From contig CAZZEX010000007.1 of NCBI GenBank assembly GCA_964653285.1, positions 1 to 64,000 of the forward strand: 64,000 nucleotides of DNA, in the 5' to 3' direction. Source of the stretch: CAZZEX01 sp964653285 (GTDB lineage Bacteria; Chloroflexota; Anaerolineae; B4-G1). How positions within the stretch are numbered: the stretch's first letter is position 1; every line of letters begins with the position of its first letter. The notes beneath the pieces were generated by a model. That model made no database searches, was not told the origin of the DNA, and saw nothing but the letters and a program-made list of their open reading frames with translations. This document shows positions 8,624-17,585 of this stretch, piece after piece. The translations under genes and the position numbers were made by a program.

Positions 8624-9414
8624 ATGAAGTTACTGCACAAAGAGACCACCGGCACCCTCATCGGCGTCTACTACAACGTCTACAATGGCACCGGCCGCAA
8701 CTACCCCGAGTACGTCTACGAGAGCGCGATGGTCGGCGACCTGCGGGCACTGCGTGTCCACTGCCAAAGGCAGGCCGAGTATCGAATATTCTACAAGGAT
8801 AGGCCTGTCGGCTTGCAGAGGCTCGACCTGTTCGTCGCAAGGGAAGTCGGAGCCGAACTCAAGGTCGTGCCCGTTCTGCTCCCGATTCATAAGGCGCAGG
8901 CCGTCTCCTACCTCAAAGTCATCGGCAAGTGTGTAGGACTGCTCTTCAATTTCGGCAGCCCCGAACCGGAATTCGAACGGCTCTACTTTGAGCCTCGCCT
9001 GCCGCAGAACGACCTGGATGCAGCCATCCACGCTCTGCCCGAATTCCCCACCTCACACCTGAACTCACCTACGACGTCATCGGCGGGCTGTTCGAGGTTC
9101 ACACCACCCTGGGGCCTGGCTTCATCCACCGCATCTATGCCAATGCCTGCTATCACGAACTTCAACTGCGTGGCCTGGATGTGCGCCCGCAAAAGGCGTA
9201 CCAGGTCATCTACCGTGGCCGCTCTGTTGGCGAGATCAAATTCGGGCACTTGCTTGTCGCTGGCTCTGTATTCGTCTTTCCCGTCGCCGTCCAGGACGTC
9301 AACGACATCCGTATCAACAACCTCAAAGACTGGATGCGTGTCCAGCAAGTCCCTCTGGCTATCCTGGCAAATTTCTACGACACCAGCCTTCGCCCAATCG
9401 TGCTGCGAATCTAA
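8624..9414 (+). pseudogene. Double GxxExxY-family gene with a frameshift between the two domains
   Basis: Two GxxExxY-type units lie in tandem. The first (8624 to about 9045) reads TGTLIGVYYNVYNGTGRNYPEYVYESAM...LDLFVAREVGAELKVV...AVSYLKVIGKCVGLLFNFG. The second (about 9050-9414) reads LTYDVIGGLFEVHTTLGPGFIHRIYANACYHELQLRGL...FYDTSLRPIVLRI in the -1 frame. The switch falls at the run TTCCCC (9045-9049); one extra C would restore a single 263-aa protein. Without the shift the first frame runs on into unrelated sequence to 9421. Either a 1-base deletion, a sequencing error or -1 frameshifting. GxxExxY proteins have a PD-(D/E)XK-like fold; function is not established. In unit 2 the usual Asp-Leu-Glu core is degraded (EIKFGHLLVAG). 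Confidence 0.75.
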
Positions 9415-9450
9415 TCCGTAAATCCTGCCCATCCGTGTTCTGGAGGCAAC

Positions 9451-10965
9451 ATGACCAACCAACTCAAGATCTGTGACCTGATGCTCCGCGATGGCCACCA
9501 ATCACTCCTGGCCACCCGTATGCGCACCGACGATATGCTGCCCATCGCCGAGAAGATTGACCAGGTGGGTTACTGGGCCGTGGAGATGTGGGGCGGCGCG
9601 ACTTTCGACTCCGCCATGCGTTTCCTGGACGAGAATCCCTGGGAGCGCACCCGCCGCCTTAAAGAACGCATGCCTAACACCCCCTTTCTGATGCTCCTGC
9701 GCGGCCAGAACATCGTCGGCTACCACCACTACCCTGACGACGTGCTAGAGCGATTCATCGTTCACGCCCACGCTGATGGCATTGACGTCTTCCGCATCTT
9801 CGACGCGCTCAACGATGTGCGCAACATGCGCCAGGCGATGGAGGTCGTCAAACGGGAGGGCGCTCACGTCCAGGCTAGCATCTGCTATACCATCGGCCCG
9901 CCCTATGACGTGGATTACTTCGTCAGGACCGCTAGCCGACTGGCAGACATGGGCGCCGACTCCATCTGCATCAAAGACATGGCCGGTCTCATCACCCCCT
10001 ACATCGCCTACGAACTGGTGGCGCGGCTCAAGGCCGACATCGGCCTGCCGGTGCACCTCCACTCCCACTCCACCAGCGGCATGGCAACGGCGGCGCTCCT
10101 CAAGGCCATTGAGGCCGGGGTGGACATCGTGGACACTGCCATCTCCGCCCTTTCGGGGATGACCTCCCATCCGCCGACCGAGTCCATCGTGGCCACACTC
10201 CAGGGCACCGAGCGGGACGCGGGATTCGACCTCAACCTGCTGGCTGAGATCGCTGCCTACTTCGCCGAGGTGCGCAAGAAGTATGCCCGCTTCGAAAGCG
10301 GGATGAAGACCGCAGACGTGCGCGTCCTCCAATACCAGATTCCGGGCGGCATGCTCTCCAACCTGGTGTCGCAGTTGCGCGGGCAGAACGCCGAGGACAA
10401 GTACGAGGAGGTGCTGGCGGAGGTGCCCCGGGTGCGGGCCGAAATGGGCTACCCACCGCTGGTCACGCCATCGAGCCAACTGGTCGGCACGCAGGCGACT
10501 CTCAACGTCGTCCTGGGAAAGCGGTACAAGATCATTCCGGAGGAGGTGCGGCAATACGTCCGGGGCTACTACGGCCGTCCGCCGGCCCCCATTGACCCCG
10601 ATATACAGCAGCTCGCCATCGGCGACGAGGAGCCCATTGACTGTCGCCCTGCCGACCTGATCCCGCCGGGGATGAAGCAGGCGTGGGAGGAGATCGGCGA
10701 CCTGGCGCGGGACGAGGAGGACGTGATTTCCTACGCCCTCTTTCCCCAGGTGGCCCGCCCCTTCCTGGAGCGACGCGCCCGGGGCGGCGCTGGGAAGGAG
10801 CCGGTGGTGGCCGCCATCACCGGGCTGCTGCTCATGCAGCTGGAGGAACGGGCCGTCGCCACGGCTGCACCCGCCGGCCCCGCCATCTCCCCGTGGAAGG
10901 TCGCCTGGCGACCAGGGGCGGGCCGCTGGATGGGATTGATTGACGGTGCGGGAGGGATGAGATGA
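9451..10965 (+). CDS. Transcarboxylase 5S subunit / oxaloacetate decarboxylase alpha-type carboxyltransferase
   Basis: 504-aa carboxyltransferase of the DRE-TIM family. It contains the metal/biotin site DLMLRDGHQSLLATRMRT, the metal His pair in LHSHSTSGMA and the carbamylated lysine region CIKDMAG. Reaction: carboxyl transfer between biotin and pyruvate/oxaloacetate. Start after TGGAGG. It overlaps the biotin-carrier gene by 4 bases (ATGA), a strong sign of coupled translation. Together with the 12S-like subunit at 2163 this makes a complete set of the three transcarboxylase parts (12S, 5S, 1.3S). Unlike OadA it has no fused biotin domain; that sits in the next gene. Confidence 0.93.
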   Translation: MTNQLKICDLMLRDGHQSLLATRMRTDDMLPIAEKIDQVGYWAVEMWGGATFDSAMRFLDENPWERTRRLKERMPNTPFLMLLRGQNIVGYHHYPDDVLERFIVHAHADGIDVFRIFDALNDVRNMRQAMEVVKREGAHVQASICYTIGPPYDVDYFVRTASRLADMGADSICIKDMAGLITPYIAYELVARLKADIGLPVHLHSHSTSGMATAALLKAIEAGVDIVDTAISALSGMTSHPPTESIVATLQGTERDAGFDLNLLAEIAAYFAEVRKKYARFESGMKTADVRVLQYQIPGGMLSNLVSQLRGQNAEDKYEEVLAEVPRVRAEMGYPPLVTPSSQLVGTQATLNVVLGKRYKIIPEEVRQYVRGYYGRPPAPIDPDIQQLAIGDEEPIDCRPADLIPPGMKQAWEEIGDLARDEEDVISYALFPQVARPFLERRARGGAGKEPVVAAITGLLLMQLEERAVATAAPAGPAISPWKVAWRPGAGRWMGLIDGAGGMR

Positions 10966-11453
10966 AGCGAGAGTTCACATTGACGCTGGAGAACGTCGAG
11001 TACCCGGTCGTCGTGGAGGGCGAAACCATCACCGTCAACGGACGTCCCTTCACCGTCGAGGTCACCGAGGACGGCGCGGCGCTGGTGGACGGCATCGCCT
11101 ACGACGTCACGCTGGAGGGCGAGACGGCGACTGTGGGCGGGGAGTCCTACGCGGTGCAGGTCAGTGGCCTGGCAGTGACGGCCGCGGCCCTCTCTCCCAC
11201 CCCGTCCGGCCCCGCCATCTCCCCTGTAGCCAGGGCCGGTGCCGGCGCGGTCCTGGCCATCATGCCGGGCAAGATCATCCGCGTGATAGTAGAACCAGGC
11301 CAGAAGGTTCAGGAAGGCGAGTCTGTCTGCGTGATGGAGGCGATGAAGATGGAAAACGAACTCCGCGCCCACCAGAGTGGCACCGTGCGGGCAGTGCACG
11401 TGAAGCCGGGGGACGACGTGGAGAAGGATCAGGTGCTGATGGAGATCGAGTAG
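10962..11453 (+). CDS. Biotin carboxyl carrier protein (transcarboxylase 1.3S-like)
   Basis: 163-aa biotinyl carrier. The C-terminal lipoyl/biotinyl domain carries the biotinylation motif EAMKMEN with Lys129 as the acceptor, flanked by the usual GQKVQEGE and GDDVEKDQVLMEIE. The N-terminal 80 residues form repeated beta-like segments (VEYPVVVEGETITVNGRPFTVEV...) and are followed by an Ala/Pro linker. It carries CO2 between the 12S- and 5S-like carboxyltransferases. Overlaps the 5S gene by 4 bases. Confidence 0.93.
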   Translation: MKREFTLTLENVEYPVVVEGETITVNGRPFTVEVTEDGAALVDGIAYDVTLEGETATVGGESYAVQVSGLAVTAAALSPTPSGPAISPVARAGAGAVLAIMPGKIIRVIVEPGQKVQEGESVCVMEAMKMENELRAHQSGTVRAVHVKPGDDVEKDQVLMEIE

Positions 11454-11617
11454 ATCACTCAACACCTACTACGAAGAAACCGAAGGCAAGCTCTACGAGG
11501 CGGCAGGTGACAGTTTTCACGTACATCCGCTACCTGACGGTCTCCTGTTACCTGGGCCTGGATGAGAAAGGTAACGTCGTAGACCTCACTGACAAAGCAC
11601 CATGATGAGCACCACCA

Positions 11618-14584
11618 ATGCCCGGAGATAACCACTCGGACGAAACTCGTGACTCGCAACCTGAGGTGGGAGGCATCACTCAACCTGTCCAACCTCTCGA
11701 ACCTCCTGCCCTGCTGGGTGACACACAACCCGTGAAGACCCCTTCGCCCGACGACATCGAGACTGCCGAGTTGCCGGGCAAACTGGGCGAGCCCACTATC
11801 GCCATACCTCGGGTGCCCACCGGCGCGACGCCGACCGCCCGCCTGCCCCGCACCGTGCCGCCGCCACAGAGGCCTGGCTATGTCCCACCTCGCCCCACTC
11901 CCCCCTGGAGGGGGAGGCAGGGAGAAGGAGCAGGCCACAGGCCGCGCCAATGGGGGCGGATTCTGATAAGGGCCGGCTTCGCCATAGTAGTCACCGTGGT
12001 GCTGATTTTCTTCCTGGCCGTCGGGGCCGCTGTCGTCGGCTACGTCGCCATCGCCAAGCAACTTCCCTCGCCCGAGGAACTGCGGAATCGCCAGACGAAC
12101 TTCGTCAGCAGCAAGATCTACGACCGCGAAGGTGCACTGCTCTACGAAGTCACAGACCCCCAGGGAGGGCGGCGCACCTATGCCTATCTAACCGAGATTT
12201 CCCCCTACCTCATCCAGGCGACCATCGCCACCGAGGACCGTAACTTCTACGCCCACCCCGGCTTCGATCCCATCGCCATCATCCGCGCTGTCTACTACAA
12301 TCTCTCGGAGAGGAGGATCGTCTCCGGTGGCAGCACCATCACCCAGCAGTTGGCCCGCAACATTCTACTCACGCCGGAGGAGCGGATGCAGGAGACCGCC
12401 TGGCGTAAGATCAAAGAGATCGTCCTGGCCGCTGAACTGACCCGCACTTACCGCAACAGGGACGAAATCCTGGAAATCTACCTCAACGAACTCTACTACG
12501 GCAACCTGGCCTACGGCATCCAGGCCGCCGCTGAGACCTACTTCGGCGTGGACGCAGCCGACCTCACACTGGCGCAGGCATCCTTTCTCGCTGGCTTGCC
12601 CCAGTTACCGGCCACCTACGATCCCTTCGGTGGCGGCCATGACCTGGCCCTCGCCCGCCAGAAGGACGTGCTGGCACTGATGGTCGAGGCTGGCTACATC
12701 AGCCGCACCGATGCCGCGCTGACAGCCGCCGAGATGCGCGACTACGAGTTCAAGGTCCCCTGGCTCGACACCACCATCGCCCCCCACTTCGTCATCTACG
12801 TGCGGCAGACACTGGAAGATCTTTATGGTCCGGAGGCGCTCTACCGGGGCACGGGCCTGCGCATCTACACCACGCTCGATCCCCGCCTGCAGGCACTGGC
12901 CGAGGAGGCCATGCGCGAAGGTGTGGCCGCGCTGGCCGACCGAGATGCCACCAATGGCGCACTCGTCGCGCTTGACCCGGCCACTGGCCACATCCTGGCG
13001 ATGGCCGGCTCCGCTGACTTCCGCGACGAGGAGATTGATGGGCAGGTCAACGTTGCCCTGCGCTGCCGCCAGCCAGGCTCTTCGATCAAGCCCCTCACCT
13101 ACCTCGCCGCCTTCGAACGCGGCTGGACGCCGGCCACACTGATGTGGGACCTGGAAACCGCGTTCCCTGACGGGGCCAACCCGCCCTACGTCCCGGTCAA
13201 TTACGACGGGAAGTACCATGGCCCGATGCTCCTGCGCGACGCCCTCGCCAACTCGTACAACGTCCCCGCCGTTGCCGCGCTCCAGTTTGTGGGAGTTGAC
13301 GGCCTGTTGGAGATGGCTACGCGGTTGGGCGTCGAATCGCTGGTTCATCCCGAGTTCTACTGCCCCGAGTACCCCTACGACCAGCCGCCAACCTACGGCC
13401 TGGCGCTCACGTTGGGCGGTGGCGAGGTTAAACTGTTGGAGATGACCGGCGCCTTTGCCGTCTTCGCAAGCGGCGGCGTGCGCGTGGAGCCCAGTCCTAT
13501 CTTGCGCATCGAGGATAGCCGTGGCAACGTCCTGGTGGATAACTTCGCGCCCATTGGCGGGCAAGCCATCTCGCCCCAGCACGCCTATCTCATCACCAGC
13601 ATCCTCGCAGACAGTCAGGCCCGCTGCCGCGCCTTCCACTGCCCTAGCATCCTCGAACTCACCCGGCCGGCGGCCGCCAAGACCGGCACCACCAACGACT
13701 TCCGCGATGCCTGGGCCATCGGCTATACCCCCGACCTGGTGACCGGCGTCTGGGTGGGCAACTCCGACAACTCCCCGATGATCAACCTGCCCGGGGCGGC
13801 CGGCGCCGGCCCGGTATGGCACAACTTCATGGAAGCAGCCCACGCTGGCCTGCCCGTGCGCGATTTCGCGCGTCCGCCTGGCATCGTCGAATACGAAATC
13901 TGCGCCGACTCCGGCGCTCGTCCCACTGAGTACTGCCCGCACCGCAAGATGGAAGTCTTCGCCGAGGATCAGCCGCCGTTGGACGAGGAACACGACTGGT
14001 ACCAGATAATTAAGGTTGACGCCCTCACCGGCCTGTTGGCGAACGAGTTCTGTCCCAATCAGGTCGTCGAGCAGTTGAGGGTCGTCATCACCAACGAGCG
14101 GGAGCGGGAGTGGGCCCAGGCTCACCCGGAGTACTTCGCAGGGTTGCCGCTGGTGCCGCTCGAAACCTGCACTGAGAGCGCCGATCGCCTGCGGGTCTTC
14201 ATCACCCAGCCTGCTCCCGGGAGCACCGTCTACGGTATCGTGCCGGTCATCGGCACCGTCCAACTGCCCAACTTCGAACGCTACGAAGTGCAATACGGCA
14301 TCGGCAGCAGCCCCCAGGGTTGGAGTTGGATCAGCGGGCCGCATCGGGCGCAGGTGCAGGGCGGCCTGCTGACGGAGTGGGACACCGCCCACCTGGCTCC
14401 CGGCCTCTACACGCTGCGCATCACCGCCTTCGACCATGAGCAACACCGCGTCGAGGCTCAGGCACAGGTCTACGTCGCCGCCCCGACCGAGACACCGACG
14501 GAGGAAGCCACGCCCGCACCCGAACCTTCCCCCACGCCGGAGGGAGCCTCGACCGAGGAGGCGACCCTCACCCCGATGCCGTAG
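11618..14584 (+). CDS. Class A penicillin-binding protein (PBP1A-type)
   Basis: 988-aa bifunctional peptidoglycan glycosyltransferase/transpeptidase. A Pro-rich cytoplasmic N-terminus (about 110 aa) contains a C/G-rich insert at 11888-11930. One membrane segment (about 118-145) follows. The glycosyltransferase domain has ATEDRNFYAHPGFD and GGSTITQQLARN with the catalytic Glu; the transpeptidase domain has Ser488 in SSIK, SYN (NSYNVPAV) and KTGT. A C-terminal beta-domain (about 860-960) and a Thr/Pro/Glu-rich tail end the protein. No clear ribosome-binding site precedes ATG 11618. The upstream 160 bases contain short frames with no family resemblance. Confidence 0.93.
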   Translation: MPGDNHSDETRDSQPEVGGITQPVQPLEPPALLGDTQPVKTPSPDDIETAELPGKLGEPTIAIPRVPTGATPTARLPRTVPPPQRPGYVPPRPTPPWRGRQGEGAGHRPRQWGRILIRAGFAIVVTVVLIFFLAVGAAVVGYVAIAKQLPSPEELRNRQTNFVSSKIYDREGALLYEVTDPQGGRRTYAYLTEISPYLIQATIATEDRNFYAHPGFDPIAIIRAVYYNLSERRIVSGGSTITQQLARNILLTPEERMQETAWRKIKEIVLAAELTRTYRNRDEILEIYLNELYYGNLAYGIQAAAETYFGVDAADLTLAQASFLAGLPQLPATYDPFGGGHDLALARQKDVLALMVEAGYISRTDAALTAAEMRDYEFKVPWLDTTIAPHFVIYVRQTLEDLYGPEALYRGTGLRIYTTLDPRLQALAEEAMREGVAALADRDATNGALVALDPATGHILAMAGSADFRDEEIDGQVNVALRCRQPGSSIKPLTYLAAFERGWTPATLMWDLETAFPDGANPPYVPVNYDGKYHGPMLLRDALANSYNVPAVAALQFVGVDGLLEMATRLGVESLVHPEFYCPEYPYDQPPTYGLALTLGGGEVKLLEMTGAFAVFASGGVRVEPSPILRIEDSRGNVLVDNFAPIGGQAISPQHAYLITSILADSQARCRAFHCPSILELTRPAAAKTGTTNDFRDAWAIGYTPDLVTGVWVGNSDNSPMINLPGAAGAGPVWHNFMEAAHAGLPVRDFARPPGIVEYEICADSGARPTEYCPHRKMEVFAEDQPPLDEEHDWYQIIKVDALTGLLANEFCPNQVVEQLRVVITNEREREWAQAHPEYFAGLPLVPLETCTESADRLRVFITQPAPGSTVYGIVPVIGTVQLPNFERYEVQYGIGSSPQGWSWISGPHRAQVQGGLLTEWDTAHLAPGLYTLRITAFDHEQHRVEAQAQVYVAAPTETPTEEATPAPEPSPTPEGASTEEATLTPMP

Positions 14585-14611
14585 CCTTGCAGCAGGGCTG
14601 TAAAACTAGCG

Positions 14612-14645
14612 AGCCCCTGCCACGGGAGACAGGGGCTTATTTGTC
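14612..14645. terminator. Rho-independent terminator between PBP and V4R genes
   Basis: AGCCCCTG (14612-14619) pairs with CAGGGGCT (14630-14637), followed by TATTTGTCTT. It closes the PBP transcript and lies 15 bases from the V4R stop, so it may also serve the opposite strand. Confidence 0.75.
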
Positions 14646-14659
14646 TTGTAGTTGACCCG

Positions 14660-15289
14660 TTACTTTCTTTCCGCCACCAGGAAGCGGCACGCCTCCGCGC
14701 CCATCGCCCGGCACTCGATCTCGCGCACTTTGTAGTCCTGCCCCGTGGCCCATTTCACTGCCTCGCTGATAGACCCGATATAGAGGTGGCAGACGGGGTG
14801 CTCGGCTTCGCGGCAGCAGCACACTCCACAAGTGAAGTCGGCGAAGACGAACCCCTCCGGCGTCTCCTGCACCTCGATGTACGTCTCATCATTCACGTCC
14901 ATCAGCGAATTGGCCATCCGGGTGAGGATAAACTTGATGCGCATCTTCTGCGGCATCAACTTCAGTGCCGCGCCGGCCACGCCCATCAGCGTCGCCTGCT
15001 CTTCGACGCCGTAATGGAACGAGGCCCGGCCGATGCGCTGCAACATGCCCTTACCGGCACGGCCGTAGAATTCCTCCACCGCCTGATTGAGCGCGGCGTA
15101 CTCAACTGTAGCTACGCCCTGTTCCAGGTCGTTAGGCGGCAGTTCGTCAACGTAGCGCTCCAGACCAGCCTGACGCAGCACCACCTTGAGGCCGCGTTCG
15201 CCCATCACATCGCCAATCGCCAGGATTGCCTGGCGCATCAGCGCGTTAGTGAAGAGCCACTTCTCCGGTTCTCGACGTCCCCTGGGCAT
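14660..15289 (-). CDS. V4R (4-vinyl reductase) domain protein
   Basis: 209-aa single V4R-domain protein. The C-terminal domain (about 90-205) has the Cys-rich motif FTCGVCCCREAEHPVCHLYIGSISEAVKWATG and the end EIECRAMGAEACRFLV typical of the family, which binds small hydrophobic ligands or Zn in sensor proteins and in BchJ-like proteins. Residues 8-80 form a helical region. Start ATG after an AGGATC-type site. It lies 13 bases downstream of the GNAT gene on the same strand, so the two are probably cotranscribed. Ligand unknown. Confidence 0.8.
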   Translation of the reverse strand: MPRGRREPEKWLFTNALMRQAILAIGDVMGERGLKVVLRQAGLERYVDELPPNDLEQGVATVEYAALNQAVEEFYGRAGKGMLQRIGRASFHYGVEEQATLMGVAGAALKLMPQKMRIKFILTRMANSLMDVNDETYIEVQETPEGFVFADFTCGVCCCREAEHPVCHLYIGSISEAVKWATGQDYKVREIECRAMGAEACRFLVAERK

Positions 15290-15302
15290 ATGATCCTCCT
15301 CT

Positions 15303-16139
15303 CTACAACTGCGATTCCCACGCCGTCATAAAGTGTCCCGTCGGTTCAAACCCGAAGCGACGATAAAGCCGCTGGGAGCAGCAGTTGTCGGTTTGGGTGT
15401 TGAGCGTGACCCGCTCGGCCCCGCGTCGCCAGAAGGCACGCAGTGCATCGTGCAGCAGCAATGCGCCGATACTGCGGCCCTGGTGGGCCGGATGGACGGC
15501 AATGCGGTTGAGATGAGCCGCCGGGAAGCGCAGTTCCCCCTCAGCGTATCCCACCACTTCACCCGCCACTTTTGCCACGACGAAGTGAGACGACGCAGCG
15601 GTCCTCCGGTGCACAGTGGTCTCGCTGCGCCACCAGTGGGGGGTAAACGCTGCCCGATCCACGGCCACGACTGCAGGGATATCTGCGTCCGATGCCAGGC
15701 GCAAGCGAGTGTCTGCAGCACTCGTGTCGGGTAGGGTGCAGTCGGACTTGACCAGTGTCACTACCTCCGCCAATGGTCTGAAGCCACGCGCTCTTAGATG
15801 TGATCCAACCCAGCCTCTGTAGTCCATCCATGCCACTTTATGCATCCCACGGCAGCGCAATCTGTCGAGAACGGAGGGAAGCACCAGGTCGAGCCACTCA
15901 CCAACATCCAGTGCATCATCCAGAGCAGCCAACCGTATCCACGCCACAGGCGATTCATCAGGCCACGCGAAGAGTGCTCCTACCAAAATCCCTTCGCGCT
16001 CAATTATAATGAACAGGTCGTCTGTAAGATACTTTTCCCACCACCATAGGCGGGGCAATGTGCGACGAGCCCTCTGGTTGAGCGCCTCAATGGCCAGCCA
16101 GTCACCCGGACGAGCCCTTCTTACTTCCATGCCCATCAT
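15303..16139 (-). CDS. GNAT-family N-acetyltransferase, double-domain
   Basis: 278-aa protein with two GNAT halves. The C-terminal half (about 140-275) has the acetyl-CoA loop as VHPAHQGRSIGALLLHDAL and the ending SQRLYRRFGFEPTGHF. The N-terminal half (1-130) is a degenerate GNAT fold without a clear acetyl-CoA loop. Substrate unknown. Three in-frame ATGs (16139, 16136, 16130) could start it. A promoter TTGACC-17-TAAAGT lies just upstream on this strand. Confidence 0.85.
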   Translation of the reverse strand: MMGMEVRRARPGDWLAIEALNQRARRTLPRLWWWEKYLTDDLFIIIEREGILVGALFAWPDESPVAWIRLAALDDALDVGEWLDLVLPSVLDRLRCRGMHKVAWMDYRGWVGSHLRARGFRPLAEVVTLVKSDCTLPDTSAADTRLRLASDADIPAVVAVDRAAFTPHWWRSETTVHRRTAASSHFVVAKVAGEVVGYAEGELRFPAAHLNRIAVHPAHQGRSIGALLLHDALRAFWRRGAERVTLNTQTDNCCSQRLYRRFGFEPTGHFMTAWESQL

Positions 16140-16154
16140 TGTTCATCTGGCCCC

Positions 16155-16183
16155 ACTTTAACACATTGTAGGCTGGAGGTCAA
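16155..16183 (-). promoter_or_regulatory. Promoter for the GNAT-V4R pair
   Basis: On the minus strand: TTGACC (16183-16178), 17-base spacer, TAAAGT (16160-16155), 15 bases before the first ATG. It diverges from the recA promoter with only six bases between the two -35 boxes. Confidence 0.6.
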
Positions 16184-16189
16184 GTCCAT

Positions 16190-16218
16190 TTGCCTTTTTG
16201 CTCTATTTGGTGTACACT
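16190..16218 (+). promoter_or_regulatory. Candidate recA promoter
   Basis: TTGCCT (16190-16195), 17-base spacer, TACACT (16213-16218). This leaves a leader of about 120 bases before recA that contains the perfect palindrome at 16286-16301. Confidence 0.5.
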
Positions 16219-16285
16219 ATTCAAAGTAGTTGAAAAGCATGAAAACCGGTCTTGAAGGCGCAAGTGCAAGACGTAACGAAGCGTA

Positions 16286-16301
16286 AAACGTAATTACGTT
16301 T
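16286..16301. promoter_or_regulatory. 16-bp perfect palindrome upstream of recA
   Basis: AAACGTAATTACGTTT reads the same on both strands and is flanked by GACGTAACG and CACGTC. It is a possible operator in the recA leader. It does not match LexA boxes known to me, and similar ACGTTTCACGT text occurs elsewhere in the window (52105-52165), so it may instead be a repeat. Confidence 0.4.
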
Positions 16302-16342
16302 CACGTCACTGCCAGCGGCACAGGTCTGGAGGGTACACAGTG

Positions 16343-17389
16343 ATGGTTGATGAAGGACGACGGAAAGCGTTAGAAACAGCGCTGGCGAACCTGACCAAGC
16401 GCTTCGGCGAGGGCACCGTGATGCGCCTGGGGGACGCGACCCACATGCAGGTCGAGGTCATTCCCACCGGCTCCCTGGCCCTCGACCGCTCCCTCGGCGT
16501 CGGCGGCATCCCCCGCGGCCGCGTCACCGAAATCTACGGCCCCGACGGCGCTGGCAAGACCACCCTCGCTCAGCACATCGTCGCCGAGGCCCAGAAGCGA
16601 GACGGCGTTGCCGCCTATGTTGACATGGAACACGCCATTGACCCGGCCTACATGCGAAAGTGCGGCGTGGACGTGGACAACCTGCTCATCTCGCAGCCCA
16701 ATACCGGCGAACAGGCGCTGGAGATTGCCGAGACTCTCATCCGCTCCGGCGCGGTGGACCTCATCGTGGTGGACTCGGTGGCCGCGCTGGTACCCCGGGC
16801 GGAGATCGAGGGGGAGATGGGGGATTCTCACCCCGGCCTCCAGGCTCGCCTGATGAGCCAGGCGCTGCGCAAGTTGAGCGGGGCCATCAAGCAGTCGAAC
16901 ACGGCCCTGATCTTCACCAACCAGTTGCGGGAGAAGATCGGGGTGATGTTCGGCAGCCCGGTGACCACCTCTGGGGGGCGGGCGCTGAAGTTCTATGCCT
17001 CGGTGCGGTTAGACATCCGGCGCATCGCCGCCATCAAGGACAAGGGAGAGGTGATCGGGAACCGGACGCGGGTGCGGGTGACGAAGAACAAGGTGGCGCC
17101 GCCGTTTCGGGTGGCGGAGTTCGACATTATGTACGACGAAGGGATCAGCAGGGCAGGGGACTTGCTGGACATGGCGGTGGAGTTGGGGGCGATTGAGAAG
17201 CGGGGTTCGTACTACTATCGTGAGGGTGAGAGCCTGGCGCAGGGGCGGGAGAATGCCAAGCAATTCCTGCGTGAGCACCCCGACGTCGCCGACCAGATCG
17301 AAGCCATCGTCCGGGAAAAGATGGTTCAAGAGGGAGTCCTGGCGCCTACTGTCGCGCCTGAGATCGAGGAGGCAGGCGAGGCTGATTAA
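16343..17389 (+). CDS. recA: Recombinase RecA
   Basis: 348 aa. Forms ATP-dependent filaments on ssDNA for strand exchange and SOS induction. Seen: Walker A GPDGAGKTT, MAW-like motif 'YVDMEHAIDPAY', Walker B DLIVVDSVAALVPRAEIEGEMGD, loop L1/L2 region (HPGLQARLMSQALRKL...FTNQLREKIGVMFGSPVTTSGGRALKFYAS) and a short acidic C-terminus. GTG 16340 directly before ATG 16343 is an alternative start; GGAGGG at 16328 suits either. recX and rny follow after a 562-base gap. Confidence 0.98.
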   Translation: MVDEGRRKALETALANLTKRFGEGTVMRLGDATHMQVEVIPTGSLALDRSLGVGGIPRGRVTEIYGPDGAGKTTLAQHIVAEAQKRDGVAAYVDMEHAIDPAYMRKCGVDVDNLLISQPNTGEQALEIAETLIRSGAVDLIVVDSVAALVPRAEIEGEMGDSHPGLQARLMSQALRKLSGAIKQSNTALIFTNQLREKIGVMFGSPVTTSGGRALKFYASVRLDIRRIAAIKDKGEVIGNRTRVRVTKNKVAPPFRVAEFDIMYDEGISRAGDLLDMAVELGAIEKRGSYYYREGESLAQGRENAKQFLREHPDVADQIEAIVREKMVQEGVLAPTVAPEIEEAGEAD

Positions 17390-17542
17390 TTGATCTGGTG
17401 CTCCAGGTCCTATATCCTATTTCACTGGCTGGAAGTAGCCACGGGTTGATCTCAAATGCCGGCGCTTCTCATACGAGAGCGTTGGGTGAAGAGCCTAATC
17501 TTTCTCTGACGCACATAATTGCTTTGCCACTGGAGTCTGGAC

Positions 17543-17585
17543 AAAACGCCCATTTTGGTGACCTGGGTGACCAAAAGGGCATTTT
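17543..17585. repeat. Long imperfect inverted repeat
   Basis: Left arm 17543-17563 (AAAACGCCCATTTTGGTGACC) is nearly complementary to right arm 17566-17585 (GGTGACCAAAAGGGCATTTT) with a loop of two or so bases. It could form a strong hairpin in RNA or be a palindromic repeat. Confidence 0.6.

Noticed and set aside
11454..11617. Small genes in the gap before the PBP gene
   Set aside because: Short frames (such as VTVFTYIRYLTVSCYLGLDEKGNV) lack a start with a ribosome-binding site and match no family; possibly debris but unsupported.
12605..14446. Minus-strand open frame (613 aa) opposite the PBP gene
   Set aside because: Antisense shadow; the plus strand has all PBP motifs.
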